Shown: positions 7,548 through 15,038 of the stretch, piece after piece
Position numbering within the stretch: position 1 is the stretch's first letter
Layout: every line of letters begins with the position of its first letter
Assembly (NCBI GenBank): GCA_016937725.1
Contig: JAFGVZ010000184.1
Span: 1-20,945 of the forward strand
Direction of reading: 5' to 3'
From: Paracoccaceae bacterium
GTDB lineage: Bacteria; Pseudomonadota; Alphaproteobacteria; Rhodobacterales; Rhodobacteraceae
DNA length: 20,945 nucleotides
The notes under the pieces: model-generated
What the model was told of the DNA's origin: nothing
The model's input: the letters and a program-made list of their open reading frames with translations, nothing else
The model's database searches: none
Program-made: the position numbers and the translations under genes

Positions 7548-8005
7548 GGTTTGCCCGGTTTGAACGGGGCCATGCCCGCGCGGGCCAATTCATCCGCGCG
7601 CTCGTTTTCCGGGTGGCCCGCATGACCCTTGACCCATTCCCATGTCACCTTGTGGCGCGCTTGCGCCGCGTCCAGCCGCTGCCAAAGCTCCACGTTCTTG
7701 ACGGGCTTCTTGTCCGCCGTGCGCCAGCCATTGCGCTTCCAGCCATGTATCCACTGGCTGACACCGTTTTTCACATAGGCGCTGTCGGTGACGATGGTCA
7801 GTTCCGACGGGCGTTCCAGCACTTCCAGCGCCGAGATCGCGGCCATCAGCTCCATCCGGTTATTGGTGGTCTGCGCCTCGCCGCCTTGCAATTCGCGTTC
7901 CTTCAGGATCGCGCCGTCGCGTTCGGCGCGCATCAGCACGCCCCAGCCACCGGGGCCGGGATTGCCGCTGCACGCGCCATCGGTATAGGCGACAAGGCGT
8001 GTCAT
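7544..8005 (-). CDS. rnhA: Ribonuclease HI
   Basis: Cleaves the RNA strand of RNA-DNA hybrids (R-loops, Okazaki primers) in the cytoplasm. The 153-residue protein is full length and has all catalytic residues: D9 in YTDGACSGNPGPGGWG, E52 in NNRMELMAAI, D74 in VTDSAYV, H128 in KGHAGHPENERAD and D138. The start at 8005 gives MTRLVAYTDG, as usual in the family; a longer frame to 8047 would overlap the GST coding sequence and adds no conserved residues. Start and stop overlap neighbours in ATGA (GST upstream, TRIC downstream), so it sits mid-operon without its own clear ribosome binding site. Confidence 0.96.
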   Translation of the reverse strand: MTRLVAYTDGACSGNPGPGGWGVLMRAERDGAILKERELQGGEAQTTNNRMELMAAISALEVLERPSELTIVTDSAYVKNGVSQWIHGWKRNGWRTADKKPVKNVELWQRLDAAQARHKVTWEWVKGHAGHPENERADELARAGMAPFKPGKP

Positions 8006-8595
8006 AGGCTGGCGTAACCGGGCAGAGCAGCGACGCGGTCCAGCCAAGCGCGAATGGCAGGGTAGGGCGTCAGGTCATAGCCGCCGCGCGTCTCGGCGCT
8101 GTGGGTATAGGCGTAAAGGCAAATATCCGCGATGGAGGCCGCATTGCCGACCAGCCAGTCGCGGTTGGACAGATGGTCTTCCATGATCTGCAACAGCGCA
8201 TTGCCTTGTTCCAGAAGTGCCGCCAGCCGCTCTGGCGTCGCCTGCGCCGCGCGATGCGGGTAGGTCCGCAAGGCCGCGCGCACGGCGATGACGCCTTCAT
8301 GCTGGTTCTGCTCCCAGAACATCCAGGACAAGGCTTGGGCCTGAGCCAGTGTCTCGGAAGGCCAGAACGCCGTGCCCTGTGCCAAGTGCCACAGGATCGC
8401 GTTCGATTCCGCCAGATGGGTGCCATCAACCAGCACCAGCACGGGCGCTTTGCCGAAGGGCAGCGCGGCTTTGGCAGCATTCAGCGCCGGGTCGCCATAT
8501 TCCACGTCTACAAGATCGGCCTTCTGGCCCGTCAGCGCCATCAGCAGTCGCACTTTGTAGCTGTTGCCGCTGGACGGCATATTATAGAGGATCAT
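8002..8595 (-). CDS. Glutathione S-transferase family protein
   Basis: A 197-residue cytoplasmic protein with the GST fold. The N-terminal thioredoxin-like domain (about 1-80) starts MILYNMPSSGNSYKVRLLM, with a likely catalytic serine in SSGNS; it includes FGKAPVL with the cis-proline and the glutathione-binding AESNAI. An all-helical domain follows, with NRDWLVGNAASIADICLYAY carrying the usual N-capping segment of helix 6. The substrate is unknown. The start at 8595 follows a weak GAAAGG-like site and lies 35 bases from the DUF3429 stop. Upstream in-frame sequence to 8913 overlaps that gene and is not GST-like. Confidence 0.9.
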   Translation of the reverse strand: MILYNMPSSGNSYKVRLLMALTGQKADLVDVEYGDPALNAAKAALPFGKAPVLVLVDGTHLAESNAILWHLAQGTAFWPSETLAQAQALSWMFWEQNQHEGVIAVRAALRTYPHRAAQATPERLAALLEQGNALLQIMEDHLSNRDWLVGNAASIADICLYAYTHSAETRGGYDLTPYPAIRAWLDRVAALPGYASL

Positions 8596-8630
8596 GGCGC
8601 GTGCCTTTCGCAAAACCCGGTGCGCAAGGG

Positions 8631-9077
8631 CTATCCCAGCCAGATACCGCCTGCAAGGCAGAGCGCGACGCCCGCCGTCAGCATCAGGCGCAATTTCATC
8701 CACCAAGGCGGGGTCAGGCCCCACAGGCTGAACTGCTGGTCGATCACCAATAGCACCACAAAGCCAGTGAGCAACGCCGCAAGCGCCTGCATGGCACCGC
8801 CGCCGACGAAGAAGAACGCCCACAGCGCGGGGGCGACGGACAGGGCGTAGCCAACCCATGACCGCTCTGCCCCCTTGGCGGCAAAACCCCAGAGCACCCC
8901 CGACATGAAGCACAGGATGACCGTGCCATAGGCGATCAGCACATATTGGCCCGCGAACCGGGGGCCGATGATGCGGATCGTGGCCTCATACAGCGCGGGC
9001 GAGAGGATCGTGGCCAGCCCGTAGGCGAAAGGGAGCAGCCCGGCAAGGCCAAGGGTGAGCGCCGCGCGGGGGATCAT
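8631..9077 (-). CDS. DUF3429-type small membrane protein
   Basis: A 148-residue protein, nearly all hydrophobic, with about five predicted membrane helices: residues 7-27, 42-65, 74-88, 93-112 and 125-145 roughly. The layout and sequences such as LGLAGLLPF, YGTVILCFMSGVLWGFA and PPWWMKLR resemble the DUF3429 family, whose function is unknown. The start at 9077 is fixed by the ATGA overlap with the stop of the lysE-type gene. The same frame stays open upstream to 9578 but there it is antiphase to the exporter and should be ignored. Confidence 0.75.
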   Translation of the reverse strand: MIPRAALTLGLAGLLPFAYGLATILSPALYEATIRIIGPRFAGQYVLIAYGTVILCFMSGVLWGFAAKGAERSWVGYALSVAPALWAFFFVGGGAMQALAALLTGFVVLLVIDQQFSLWGLTPPWWMKLRLMLTAGVALCLAGGIWLG

Positions 9078-9688
9078 GCGCGCTCCAGCGCAAGGCGCGC
9101 GGCAAGGGCGGCAAAGACCGTCGCAAACGCGCGGTTTACCCAAGCCATCACGCGCGCGCTGCCCAACAGCCAGTCGCGGGCTTGGGCCGCGGCCACGGCA
9201 TAGGCCGCAAAAACCACGAAGGTCAGCGCCATGAAAACGCCGCCCATCAGCGCAAGTTCCTGCGTGGCGGTGGCCGGATTGCCGCTGAGGAAGGGGGGCA
9301 ATAGCGCCAGAAAGAAGATCGACAGCTTGGGGTTCAGGATGTTCAGCAATGCGCCGCGCTTTGCCACCACCAAGCCGGGCGTCGGGATTGGGCTTTCCTG
9401 CACCTTGAGCGCACCACCTTCGCGCAGCATCTGCCACGCAAGGTAAAGCAGATAGGCCACGCCCGCGAATTTCACGGCTTGGAACAACAGCGCCGAACTG
9501 TGCATCAGTGCCGCCAGTCCCAACATTGCCGCCAAAAGCGCAGGCAAAATGCCGAATGTGCAGCCCAAGGCCGCCCAAAGCCCTGCCTTCCGCCCTTGGC
9601 CAAGCGCAACCGCCAGCGTGTAGACAACGCCCGTGCCGGGGGCGAGCACGACCACTAATGCAGTCAGCAGAAATTGAGTCGAGAGCAT
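9074..9688 (-). CDS. LysE/RhtB-family exporter
   Basis: A 204-residue inner-membrane protein of the LysE/RhtB family, which exports amino acids and related small molecules. It begins MLSTQFLLTALVVVLAPGTGVVYTLAVALGQGRKAGLWAALG, close to the family signature PGP-(N)-hydrophobic-GRxAG; here PGTG replaces the usual PGPN. About six membrane helices are visible, and NILNPKLSIFFLALLPPF is the typical loop-helix 4 segment. The start at 9688 has GAAAGG at 9698-9703; a second ATG at 9697 would leave no spacing to it. It is the first gene of the minus-strand block. The cargo is not predictable. Confidence 0.9.
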   Translation of the reverse strand: MLSTQFLLTALVVVLAPGTGVVYTLAVALGQGRKAGLWAALGCTFGILPALLAAMLGLAALMHSSALLFQAVKFAGVAYLLYLAWQMLREGGALKVQESPIPTPGLVVAKRGALLNILNPKLSIFFLALLPPFLSGNPATATQELALMGGVFMALTFVVFAAYAVAAAQARDWLLGSARVMAWVNRAFATVFAALAARLALERA

Positions 9689-9823
9689 GGGGCGCATCCT
9701 TTCATTAGAGCACAAGGATGGCGCAGCGGCGCGGGCAGAGCAAGTGCAAAGCCCCGCCTGCGGCCGGGCGTGGCGCGCGCGCATCCCGGTGCCGGGGAAT
9801 CGCCGTGACGCGCCGCACTTGAC

Positions 9824-9852
9824 TTGAACGGGCCGTGCATTCCGGCGATAAC
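9824..9852 (+). promoter_or_regulatory. Candidate sigma-70 promoter for the DUF808 gene
   Basis: TTGAAC (9824-9829), 17-base spacer, GATAAC (9847-9852), matching four of six -10 positions. An 8-base palindrome ACACGTGT (9851-9858) covers the expected transcription start. The start codon follows at 9901. No comparable promoter for the divergent lysE-type gene was found in 9689-9820. Confidence 0.4.
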
Positions 9853-9900
9853 ACGTGTGATGGCGCGCGGGCAGGTGCCCCGGAGCTTTGGAGGATCGGT

Positions 9901-10875
9901 ATGAGCGGTTTGATGGCCTTGCTGGATGACGTAGCGGGGCTGGCCAAGATGGCCGCCGCCTCTGTCGATGATGTGGCCGCACAGGCAACCAAGGCCGGGG
10001 CCAAGGCCGCCGGGGCGGTGATCGACGACGCGGCGGTAACGCCGGGCTACATGCGCGGCTTCTCGCCCGCGCGCGAGGTGCCGATGGTGTGGCGCATCGC
10101 CCGCGCGTCCTTGTTCAACAAGCTGGTGTTCCTGTTGCCCGCCGGGTTGCTTCTGTCCAATTTCGCGCCTTGGCTTATTCCCATCCTCCTGCTGTTCGGG
10201 GGGGCCTATCTGTGCTTTGAGGGGGCCGAGAAGGTCGCCCATGCGTTCGGCGCCGGCAAGGGCCATGGCGGGCCCGATGGCAGCCATGTCGAAGGGGCCA
10301 CCGCCAAGCTGGAAGAGGCCAAGGTCAAGGGCGCGATCAAGACCGATGTCATCCTGTCGGCAGAGATCATGACCATCGCGCTGGACGCAATCCCGAAATC
10401 CACGTTGTGGATGGAAGCGGCAACGCTGGTGACCGTCGCGATCGGGATCACGGTCATGGTCTACGGCGCGGTCGCGCTGATCGTGAAGGCCGACGATCTG
10501 GGCCTGTGGATGGCGCGGACCGGGCGCACCGCCTTGACCCGCGCGGCAGGGCGCGGTTTGGTGCGCGGCATGCCGGTCTTCATCGCGGCGCTGACCGTGG
10601 TGGGCACGGCGGCGATGATCTGGGTCGGCGGCTCGATCATCCTGCACGCGCTGGACCAGCTTGGTTGGTCGGCCCCCTATGACTGGGTGCATCACGTGAC
10701 CGTAGCCGCGGTCGACGCGCTGCCCGCCAGCGCCGCCGCTTGGCGCGGCGTCGTCGATTGGGCCGTGACCGCCACACTTGACGGGGTATTCGGCTTGGCG
10801 CTGGGGCTGGCGCTGATACCCGTCGGCGTCAAACTCGTTGCCCCGCTTTGGGCGCGCATCGTTCCGGCGGGCTGA
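9901..10875 (+). CDS. DUF808 (YedI-type) inner-membrane protein
   Basis: A 324-residue membrane protein matching the DUF808 family (E. coli YedI), whose function is not established. It opens MSGLMALLDDVAGLAKMAAASVDDVAAQA, a very typical N-terminus, followed by KAAGVVIDD-type sequence, TPGYMRGFSPAREVPMVWRIARAS and the conserved block AEIMTIALDAIPKSTLWMEAATL. About six membrane helices are spread over residues 75-105, 180-200, 215-245 and 290-320. GGAGG at 9890-9894 fixes the start. It stands alone on the plus strand and converges with ispH with only 14 bases between the stops. Confidence 0.88.
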   Translation: MSGLMALLDDVAGLAKMAAASVDDVAAQATKAGAKAAGAVIDDAAVTPGYMRGFSPAREVPMVWRIARASLFNKLVFLLPAGLLLSNFAPWLIPILLLFGGAYLCFEGAEKVAHAFGAGKGHGGPDGSHVEGATAKLEEAKVKGAIKTDVILSAEIMTIALDAIPKSTLWMEAATLVTVAIGITVMVYGAVALIVKADDLGLWMARTGRTALTRAAGRGLVRGMPVFIAALTVVGTAAMIWVGGSIILHALDQLGWSAPYDWVHHVTVAAVDALPASAAAWRGVVDWAVTATLDGVFGLALGLALIPVGVKLVAPLWARIVPAG

Positions 10876-10889
10876 CGGGTGTGTGCGCG

Positions 10890-11834
10890 TCAGGCGGTTT
10901 CGCGCAACACCCTTGGCACCTTGAATTCCACCCGCTCTTTCGCGGTTTCCACCAACTCCACCGTCACGTCATAGCGGGCGTGGAAGGCGTCTATCACCTC
11001 GGTGATCAGCACTTCCGGGGCCGATGCGCCTGCGGTAATGCCCACCGAGCGCACCCCCTCCAACGCGCGCCAGTCAATATCCGCCGCCCGCTGCACAAGC
11101 TGCGCGTAGGTGCACCCTTTGGCGCGGCCCACTTCGACCAGCCGTTGCGAGTTCGACGAATTCGGTGCGCCGATGACCAAGAGCGCGTCGATCAGCGGTG
11201 CAATCGCCTTGACCGCTTCCTGCCGGTTGGTGGTGGCGTAGCAGATGTCTTCCTTGTGCGGGCCGACAATGGCCGGGAAGCGCGCTTGCAAGGCCGCGAC
11301 CACATCTGCGGTGTCATCCACCGACAAAGTGGTCTGGGTGATGAAGGCCAGTTTAGACGGGTCACGCACCTGCAAGCCCGCCACATCGGCGGCGGTTTCG
11401 ACCAGCAGCACCTCGCCTTCGGGCAATTGCCCCATTGTGCCCACGGTTTCGGGATGGCCCGCATGGCCGATCATGACCATCTGCAACCCGTTTTCATGGT
11501 GGCGCTCGGCTTCGATATGCACCTTGCTAACCAGCGGGCAGGTCGCGTCCACGAACAGCATCTGCCGCGCCTGAGCCGCTTCCGGCACCGATTTCGGCAC
11601 GCCATGCGCCGAAAAGATCACCGGGCGGTCATCTGGGCAATCGTCCAGTTCTTCAACAAACACCGCGCCCTTGTCACGCAGGCTGTCGACCACGAATTTG
11701 TTATGCACGATTTCATGGCGCACATAGACCGGCGCGCCCCATTTTTCCAAGGCCATTTCCACGATCTTGATCGCGCGGTCCACGCCCGCGCAAAAGCCGC
11801 GCGGGGCTGCCAGATAAAGGGTCAATGCGGTCAT
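10890..11834 (-). CDS. ispH: 4-hydroxy-3-methylbut-2-enyl diphosphate reductase
   Basis: Last step of the MEP isoprenoid pathway, turning HMBPP into IPP and DMAPP; a cytoplasmic [4Fe-4S] enzyme. The 314-residue protein has all three cluster cysteines: C15 in APRGFCAGVDRAI, C99 in VDATCPLVSKVH and C198 in ICYATTNRQ. The catalytic glutamate lies in the motif region around LPEGEVLLVET, and GAPNSSNSQRL is the substrate-binding stretch. The start at 11834 gives the family N-terminus. It lies 62 bases downstream of znuA on the same strand, with a hairpin between them, so it may be partly co-transcribed with znuA or have its own promoter. Confidence 0.97.
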   Translation of the reverse strand: MTALTLYLAAPRGFCAGVDRAIKIVEMALEKWGAPVYVRHEIVHNKFVVDSLRDKGAVFVEELDDCPDDRPVIFSAHGVPKSVPEAAQARQMLFVDATCPLVSKVHIEAERHHENGLQMVMIGHAGHPETVGTMGQLPEGEVLLVETAADVAGLQVRDPSKLAFITQTTLSVDDTADVVAALQARFPAIVGPHKEDICYATTNRQEAVKAIAPLIDALLVIGAPNSSNSQRLVEVGRAKGCTYAQLVQRAADIDWRALEGVRSVGITAGASAPEVLITEVIDAFHARYDVTVELVETAKERVEFKVPRVLRETA

Positions 11835-11848
11835 GGCGGGGCGCTTTC

Positions 11849-11875
11849 AGGTCCGGGGCTGTCTGCCCCAGACCT
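11849..11875. terminator. Hairpin between znuA and ispH (possible terminator or attenuator)
   Basis: AGGTCCGGGGC (11849-11859), five-base loop, GCCCCAGACCT (11865-11875): an 11-base stem with one C-A mismatch. In the znuA direction it falls just after the znuA stop and just before the ispH start. No T-run follows on either strand, so it may only attenuate or stabilise the znuA message. Function is inferred from position. Confidence 0.45.
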
Positions 11876-11896
11876 AACCATTGGGCGCGGTTTCGT

Positions 11897-12946
11897 CTAG
11901 CCCTGCGCGCAGTCGGCGATGGCTTGCGCCATATTCCGCATCAGCGTCGGATACAGATCCGCGCCCGGCTCCAGCAAACTGCCTGCGGGGTCGAGCGTGG
12001 TGCCAAGGCGCACACCGGTGCCTTCGATCATGGTCGTGACCAGCGCCGGGTCATGCGCCGCTTCGGGGAAGATGCAAACGGCTGCATCGGCTTCCATCTC
12101 TGCGCGCAAGGCGGCCAGACGCTGCGCGCCGGGGCTGGCGGCATCACCCAACGCGACTGACCCGGCTTGCGTCAGGTCGAACTGGTTGACGAAATAGCCA
12201 TAGGCATCGTGGAAGGTGACGAAAGCCATGTCGCGCGCCGGGGCAAGGATTGTGTCCAGCTCTGCCGTCAGGGCCGTGATCTGGGCCTTTGCCGCTTCGG
12301 CATTGGCGCTGAAGTCGGCGGCGTGGTCGGGCATATGCTCGGCCAGTTCGCCAGCGATGGCATCGATCCAGATCGCGGCATTGCGCGTGTCCATCCAGGC
12401 ATGCGGGTCTATCCCGGAATGGGCATGGCTGTCCTCTGCATGGTCAAGGTCCTCACTTGCGTGGTCATGCCCATGATCGTCATGCCCATGATCATCGTGT
12501 CCGTGATCATCGTGTCCATGGTCGTCATGGCCATGATCATCATGGCTTGTTGTATTTGAATGGTCTTCATGCGCGTGTTCATCTTCATGGTCATGCGCTT
12601 CTTTCGCCTGACCAAATTCGCGCAGCATCGCGCCCTCGACCCCCAGCAGCGCGACCGCATGCGCGTCGCTGTTCAGGCCCTCGATGGCGCGGCCCATCCA
12701 AGGGGTCATCCGCTCGCCGATCCAGACCACCACATCCGCCTGCGCCAAGGCTTGTGCTTGAGAGGGGCGCAACTGGTAGGAATGCGCATTCGCGCCGCGC
12801 TCCAACATCAATTCAGCATTGCCATGATCGCCCAGCACCATCGACACCAACGAATGTGCGACCGGAATATCGGTCACAACACGGATATCTTGGGCGGCAA
12901 GCGGGGTGCCAAGCATTGCGGCGGCCAAAGCGATGGAGTAGCGCAT
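11897..12946 (-). CDS. znuA: Zinc ABC transporter substrate-binding protein ZnuA
   Basis: Periplasmic zinc-binding protein of the ZnuABC high-affinity importer. The 349-residue precursor has a signal peptide at about 1-18 or 19 (MRYSIALAAAMLGTPLAAQ). Predicted zinc ligands are H55 in GANAHSYQLRPSQ, H182 in GIDPHAWMD and H246 in FVTFHDAYGYF; the last two and the length fit the cluster A-I family. A long His/Asp/Glu-rich loop covers about residues 117-178, including five tandem DDHGH units (136-160), and probably captures or senses zinc. AAGGAGA at 12952-12958 is the ribosome binding site. It diverges from zur across a Zur-type operator, so it should be induced in zinc shortage. Confidence 0.96.
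   Translation of the reverse strand: MRYSIALAAAMLGTPLAAQDIRVVTDIPVAHSLVSMVLGDHGNAELMLERGANAHSYQLRPSQAQALAQADVVVWIGERMTPWMGRAIEGLNSDAHAVALLGVEGAMLREFGQAKEAHDHEDEHAHEDHSNTTSHDDHGHDDHGHDDHGHDDHGHDDHGHDHASEDLDHAEDSHAHSGIDPHAWMDTRNAAIWIDAIAGELAEHMPDHAADFSANAEAAKAQITALTAELDTILAPARDMAFVTFHDAYGYFVNQFDLTQAGSVALGDAASPGAQRLAALRAEMEADAAVCIFPEAAHDPALVTTMIEGTGVRLGTTLDPAGSLLEPGADLYPTLMRNMAQAIADCAQG
12461..12544. repeat. 15-base tandem repeat encoding DDHGH units in ZnuA
   Basis: About five and a half copies of a diverged 15-base unit, built of ATG/GTG, CCC/TCC/GCC and ATC/GTC triplets on the plus strand, encode the DDHGH repeats of ZnuA on the minus strand. Copies differ mainly at third codon positions, so the protein repeat is kept while the DNA drifts. 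Such an array may change copy number by slippage or recombination. Confidence 0.85.
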
Positions 12947-12987
12947 CTCTGTCTCCTTGTGTTACAAAGTTACAAAGCCTATCTAAC

Positions 12988-13000
12988 GTTATGTCATAAC
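12988..13000. promoter_or_regulatory. Zur operator between znuA and zur
   Basis: GTTATGTCATAAC is a perfect palindrome around one central base. With its flank it fits TGTTATNNNATAACA, the general form of proteobacterial Zur boxes, except for C at the first position (12987). It is the only strong palindrome in the 70-base divergent region, so one dimer site could repress both znuA and zur-znuCB when zinc is plentiful. The consensus is from memory. Confidence 0.75.
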
Positions 13001-13016
13001 AATCAAGGCCCGACCG

Positions 13017-13502
13017 ATGACCCAGACCAGTTTTTGTTGCCCGGACCACAGCGGTGCCCAAGATGCCGCCAATATCCTGTTGCAAGCCGAGGCGCGCGCG
13101 GCGCGCATGGGGCTGCGTCTGACACCGGTGCGCCGCCGCACGCTGGAAATGCTGATCGCGGCGCATGGCGCGATGGGGGCTTATGATGTGCTGGAGTGCT
13201 TGGCGGCAGAAGGCTATGGCACGCAACCGCCCGTGGCGTATCGCGCGCTCAACTGGTTGGTGGAGAATGGCTTTGCCCACCGTATCCGTCGCCTGAACGC
13301 CTTTACCGCCTGCGCTCATCCCGCGCATGACCATACGGCGGCCTTCCTGATCTGCGCCACCTGCGACAGCGTGACCGAAGCCCCCGCCGGGGCCGTGAGT
13401 GCGGCCCTCTCCGCTGCCGCCGAAGCTGCGGGGTTCGTGATGGACCGCGCCACCATAGAGGCCGTGGGCCGTTGTTCCGTCTGCGTGGAGGGCACGGCAT
13501 GA
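13017..13502 (+). CDS. zur: Zinc uptake regulator Zur (Fur family)
   Basis: A 161-residue cytoplasmic repressor that binds DNA when loaded with zinc. The N-terminal winged helix includes GLRLTPVRRRTLEML and GAYDVLECLAAEGYGTQPPVAYRALNWLVENGFAHRI. The C-terminal dimerisation domain has the structural zinc cysteines C113/C116 (CATC) and C153/C156 (CSVC), and regulatory His residues in CAHPAHDH. The position among znu genes and the CATC/CSVC pairs make it Zur and not Fur or PerR. AAGG at 13005-13008 supports the start. The stop overlaps the znuC ATG in ATGA, and the Zur box upstream implies autoregulation. Confidence 0.94.
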   Translation: MTQTSFCCPDHSGAQDAANILLQAEARAARMGLRLTPVRRRTLEMLIAAHGAMGAYDVLECLAAEGYGTQPPVAYRALNWLVENGFAHRIRRLNAFTACAHPAHDHTAAFLICATCDSVTEAPAGAVSAALSAAAEAAGFVMDRATIEAVGRCSVCVEGTA

Positions 13503-14245
13503 GCTTGATCGCGGCCCAAAATCTTGCCGTGCGTCTGGGCGGGCGCGAGGTGCTGCATAGCGTGGCGCTTAGCATCGACCCCGGAGAGATCGTGACCATC
13601 GTCGGCCCGAACGGGTCCGGCAAAAGCACATTGGTGCGGGCGTTGCTGGGCGTTGTTCCGCTGGCACAGGGCAAGATTACGCGCAAACCGGGGCTGCGCA
13701 TTGGTTATGTGCCGCAAAAGCTGCATATCGACCCGACCATGCCGCTACCAGTCGGGCGGTTCCTGTCGCTTCCCGACCGCCAATCTACCGCCCGCATGAC
13801 AGAGGTTTTGGGCCGCGTGGGCGTGCCCGACGTCTTGGCACAGGACATGACCACGCTGTCGGGCGGCCAATTCCAGCGGGTGCTTCTGGCCCGCGCGCTG
13901 CTGTCGCGGCCCGATATCCTGATTCTGGACGAGGCAACGGCGGGGCTGGACCAACCCGGCACGGCCAGCTTCTACCGGCTGATCGAGGATGTCCGCCGCG
14001 AACTGGGCTGCGCGGTGCTGGCCGTTAGCCATGATCTGCATGTTGTGATGAGTGCATCTGACCGCGTGATCTGCCTGAACGGCCATATCTGTTGTTCCGG
14101 TGCGCCGCATGTGGTGCGCGATGCGCCCGAATACCGGGCGCTGTTTGGTCATGGCACCGGCGGCGCATTGGCTTTGTATCAGCACGAACATGACCATGAC
14201 CACGACCACGACCATGACCATGAAGAGCATGCCCATGCTGGATGA
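13499..14245 (+). CDS. znuC: Zinc ABC transporter ATP-binding protein ZnuC
   Basis: Cytoplasmic ATPase of the zinc importer. The 248-residue protein has Walker A GPNGSGKST (36-44), the ABC signature LSGGQ (120-124), Walker B ILILDE (140-145) and a switch histidine in AVSHDLHVV. It ends in a His/Asp/Glu tail of about 20 residues (229-248) with alternating H-D, which is not part of the ATPase fold and may bind zinc. The start is fixed by an ATGA overlap with zur. The 3' end overlaps the start of znuB. Confidence 0.96.
   Translation: MSLIAAQNLAVRLGGREVLHSVALSIDPGEIVTIVGPNGSGKSTLVRALLGVVPLAQGKITRKPGLRIGYVPQKLHIDPTMPLPVGRFLSLPDRQSTARMTEVLGRVGVPDVLAQDMTTLSGGQFQRVLLARALLSRPDILILDEATAGLDQPGTASFYRLIEDVRRELGCAVLAVSHDLHVVMSASDRVICLNGHICCSGAPHVVRDAPEYRALFGHGTGGALALYQHEHDHDHDHDHDHEEHAHAG
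14180..14240. repeat. CATGAC/CACGAC repeat encoding the ZnuC His tail
   Basis: A run of 6-base units, CATGAC and CACGAC, encodes the alternating His-Asp tail of ZnuC. The run ends inside the znuC-znuB overlap and lies immediately before the znuB start codons, so changes in unit number in multiples of three bases would alter the tail without touching ZnuB. Confidence 0.7.
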
Positions 14246-15038
14246 TTTCCTCTTGCGCGCGCTTCTGGCGGGTCTGATGGTGGCGCTGGCCGCAGGCCCC
14301 TTGGGCTGTTTCGTGGTCTGGCGGCGCATGGCCTATTTCGGAGACGCCACCGCCCATGCAGCCCTTCTGGGCGTTGCCTTGGCGCTTGGATTTGCGCTGA
14401 ACCTTTATCTGGGCATCGTTCTGGTAGCACTCGCCATGGCAATGACGGTGTCCGCCTTGGCGGGCCGTGGTTGGGCGATGGACACCACGTTGGGCGTGCT
14501 GGCCCATTCGGCGCTGGCCTGCGGCTTGGTCGCGGTGTCCTACCTGCCCGGTGTGCGGGTTGATCTGACATCTTACCTGTTTGGCGACATCTTGGCCGTG
14601 TCGCGGGCCGATCTGGCCGTGATTGCCTTGGGCGCAGGCGCCGTGCTGGCGCTGCTGGTCTGGCGGTGGCGCGCATTGCTGACGGCGACGTTGTCAGAGG
14701 ATCTGGCCCATGCCGCAGGCATCAACCCCGCGCGCGAGCGGCTGGTTCTGACCGTGGCGCTGGCAATTGTCGTCGCGGTGTCGCTGAAGATCGTGGGCGC
14801 GCTGCTGATCGCGGCGATGCTGATTATCCCGGCGGCAGCGGCGCGCAACTTGGCGCGTGGACCCGAAAGCATGGCCCTTGGTGCAATTGTGCTCGGGGGC
14901 CTAGCTGTGTGGGGCGGCTTGCAGCTGTCGCTGGCGCAAGACACGCCCTCTGGCCCGTCTATCGTGGTGGTGGCGGCGGGGTTGTTTCTAGCCACAACCT
15001 TGGGCCGCGCGCTGCTTCAGAAACGGTCCACGCGGTAG
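14235..15038 (+). CDS. znuB: Zinc ABC transporter permease ZnuB
   Basis: Membrane channel of the zinc importer. The 267-residue protein has about eight membrane helices. Family motifs are PLGCFVVWRRMAYFGDATAHAALLGVALAL near residues 20-49, the LFGDILAVS segment, and VSLKIVGALLIAAMLIIPAAAARNLAR in the C-terminal half. ATG 14235 (MLDDFLLRALLAG) is chosen because it gives the usual family N-terminus, with GAAG at 14222-14225 upstream; in-frame ATGs at 14229 and 14220 are possible. It overlaps the znuC end by 11 bases and the convergent FAD oxidoreductase gene by 22 bases. Confidence 0.94.
   Translation: MLDDFLLRALLAGLMVALAAGPLGCFVVWRRMAYFGDATAHAALLGVALALGFALNLYLGIVLVALAMAMTVSALAGRGWAMDTTLGVLAHSALACGLVAVSYLPGVRVDLTSYLFGDILAVSRADLAVIALGAGAVLALLVWRWRALLTATLSEDLAHAAGINPARERLVLTVALAIVVAVSLKIVGALLIAAMLIIPAAAARNLARGPESMALGAIVLGGLAVWGGLQLSLAQDTPSGPSIVVVAAGLFLATTLGRALLQKRSTR

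Noticed and set aside
9664..10695. 343-codon minus-strand frame across the DUF808 gene
   Set aside because: Antisense to a recognised membrane-protein family with a strong ribosome binding site.
10848..11900. 350-codon plus-strand frame across ispH
   Set aside because: Antisense to ispH, in which all three cluster cysteines are intact; the translation is the usual His/Arg-rich shadow.
12461..12544. Possible CRISPR-like repeats
   Set aside because: Units are 15 bases, contiguous, without spacers, and in frame with ZnuA DDHGH repeats.
12457..12999. Plus-strand His-rich frame opposite znuA
   Set aside because: The His and Arg runs come from the antisense of the ZnuA repeat; there is no start signal and no family.
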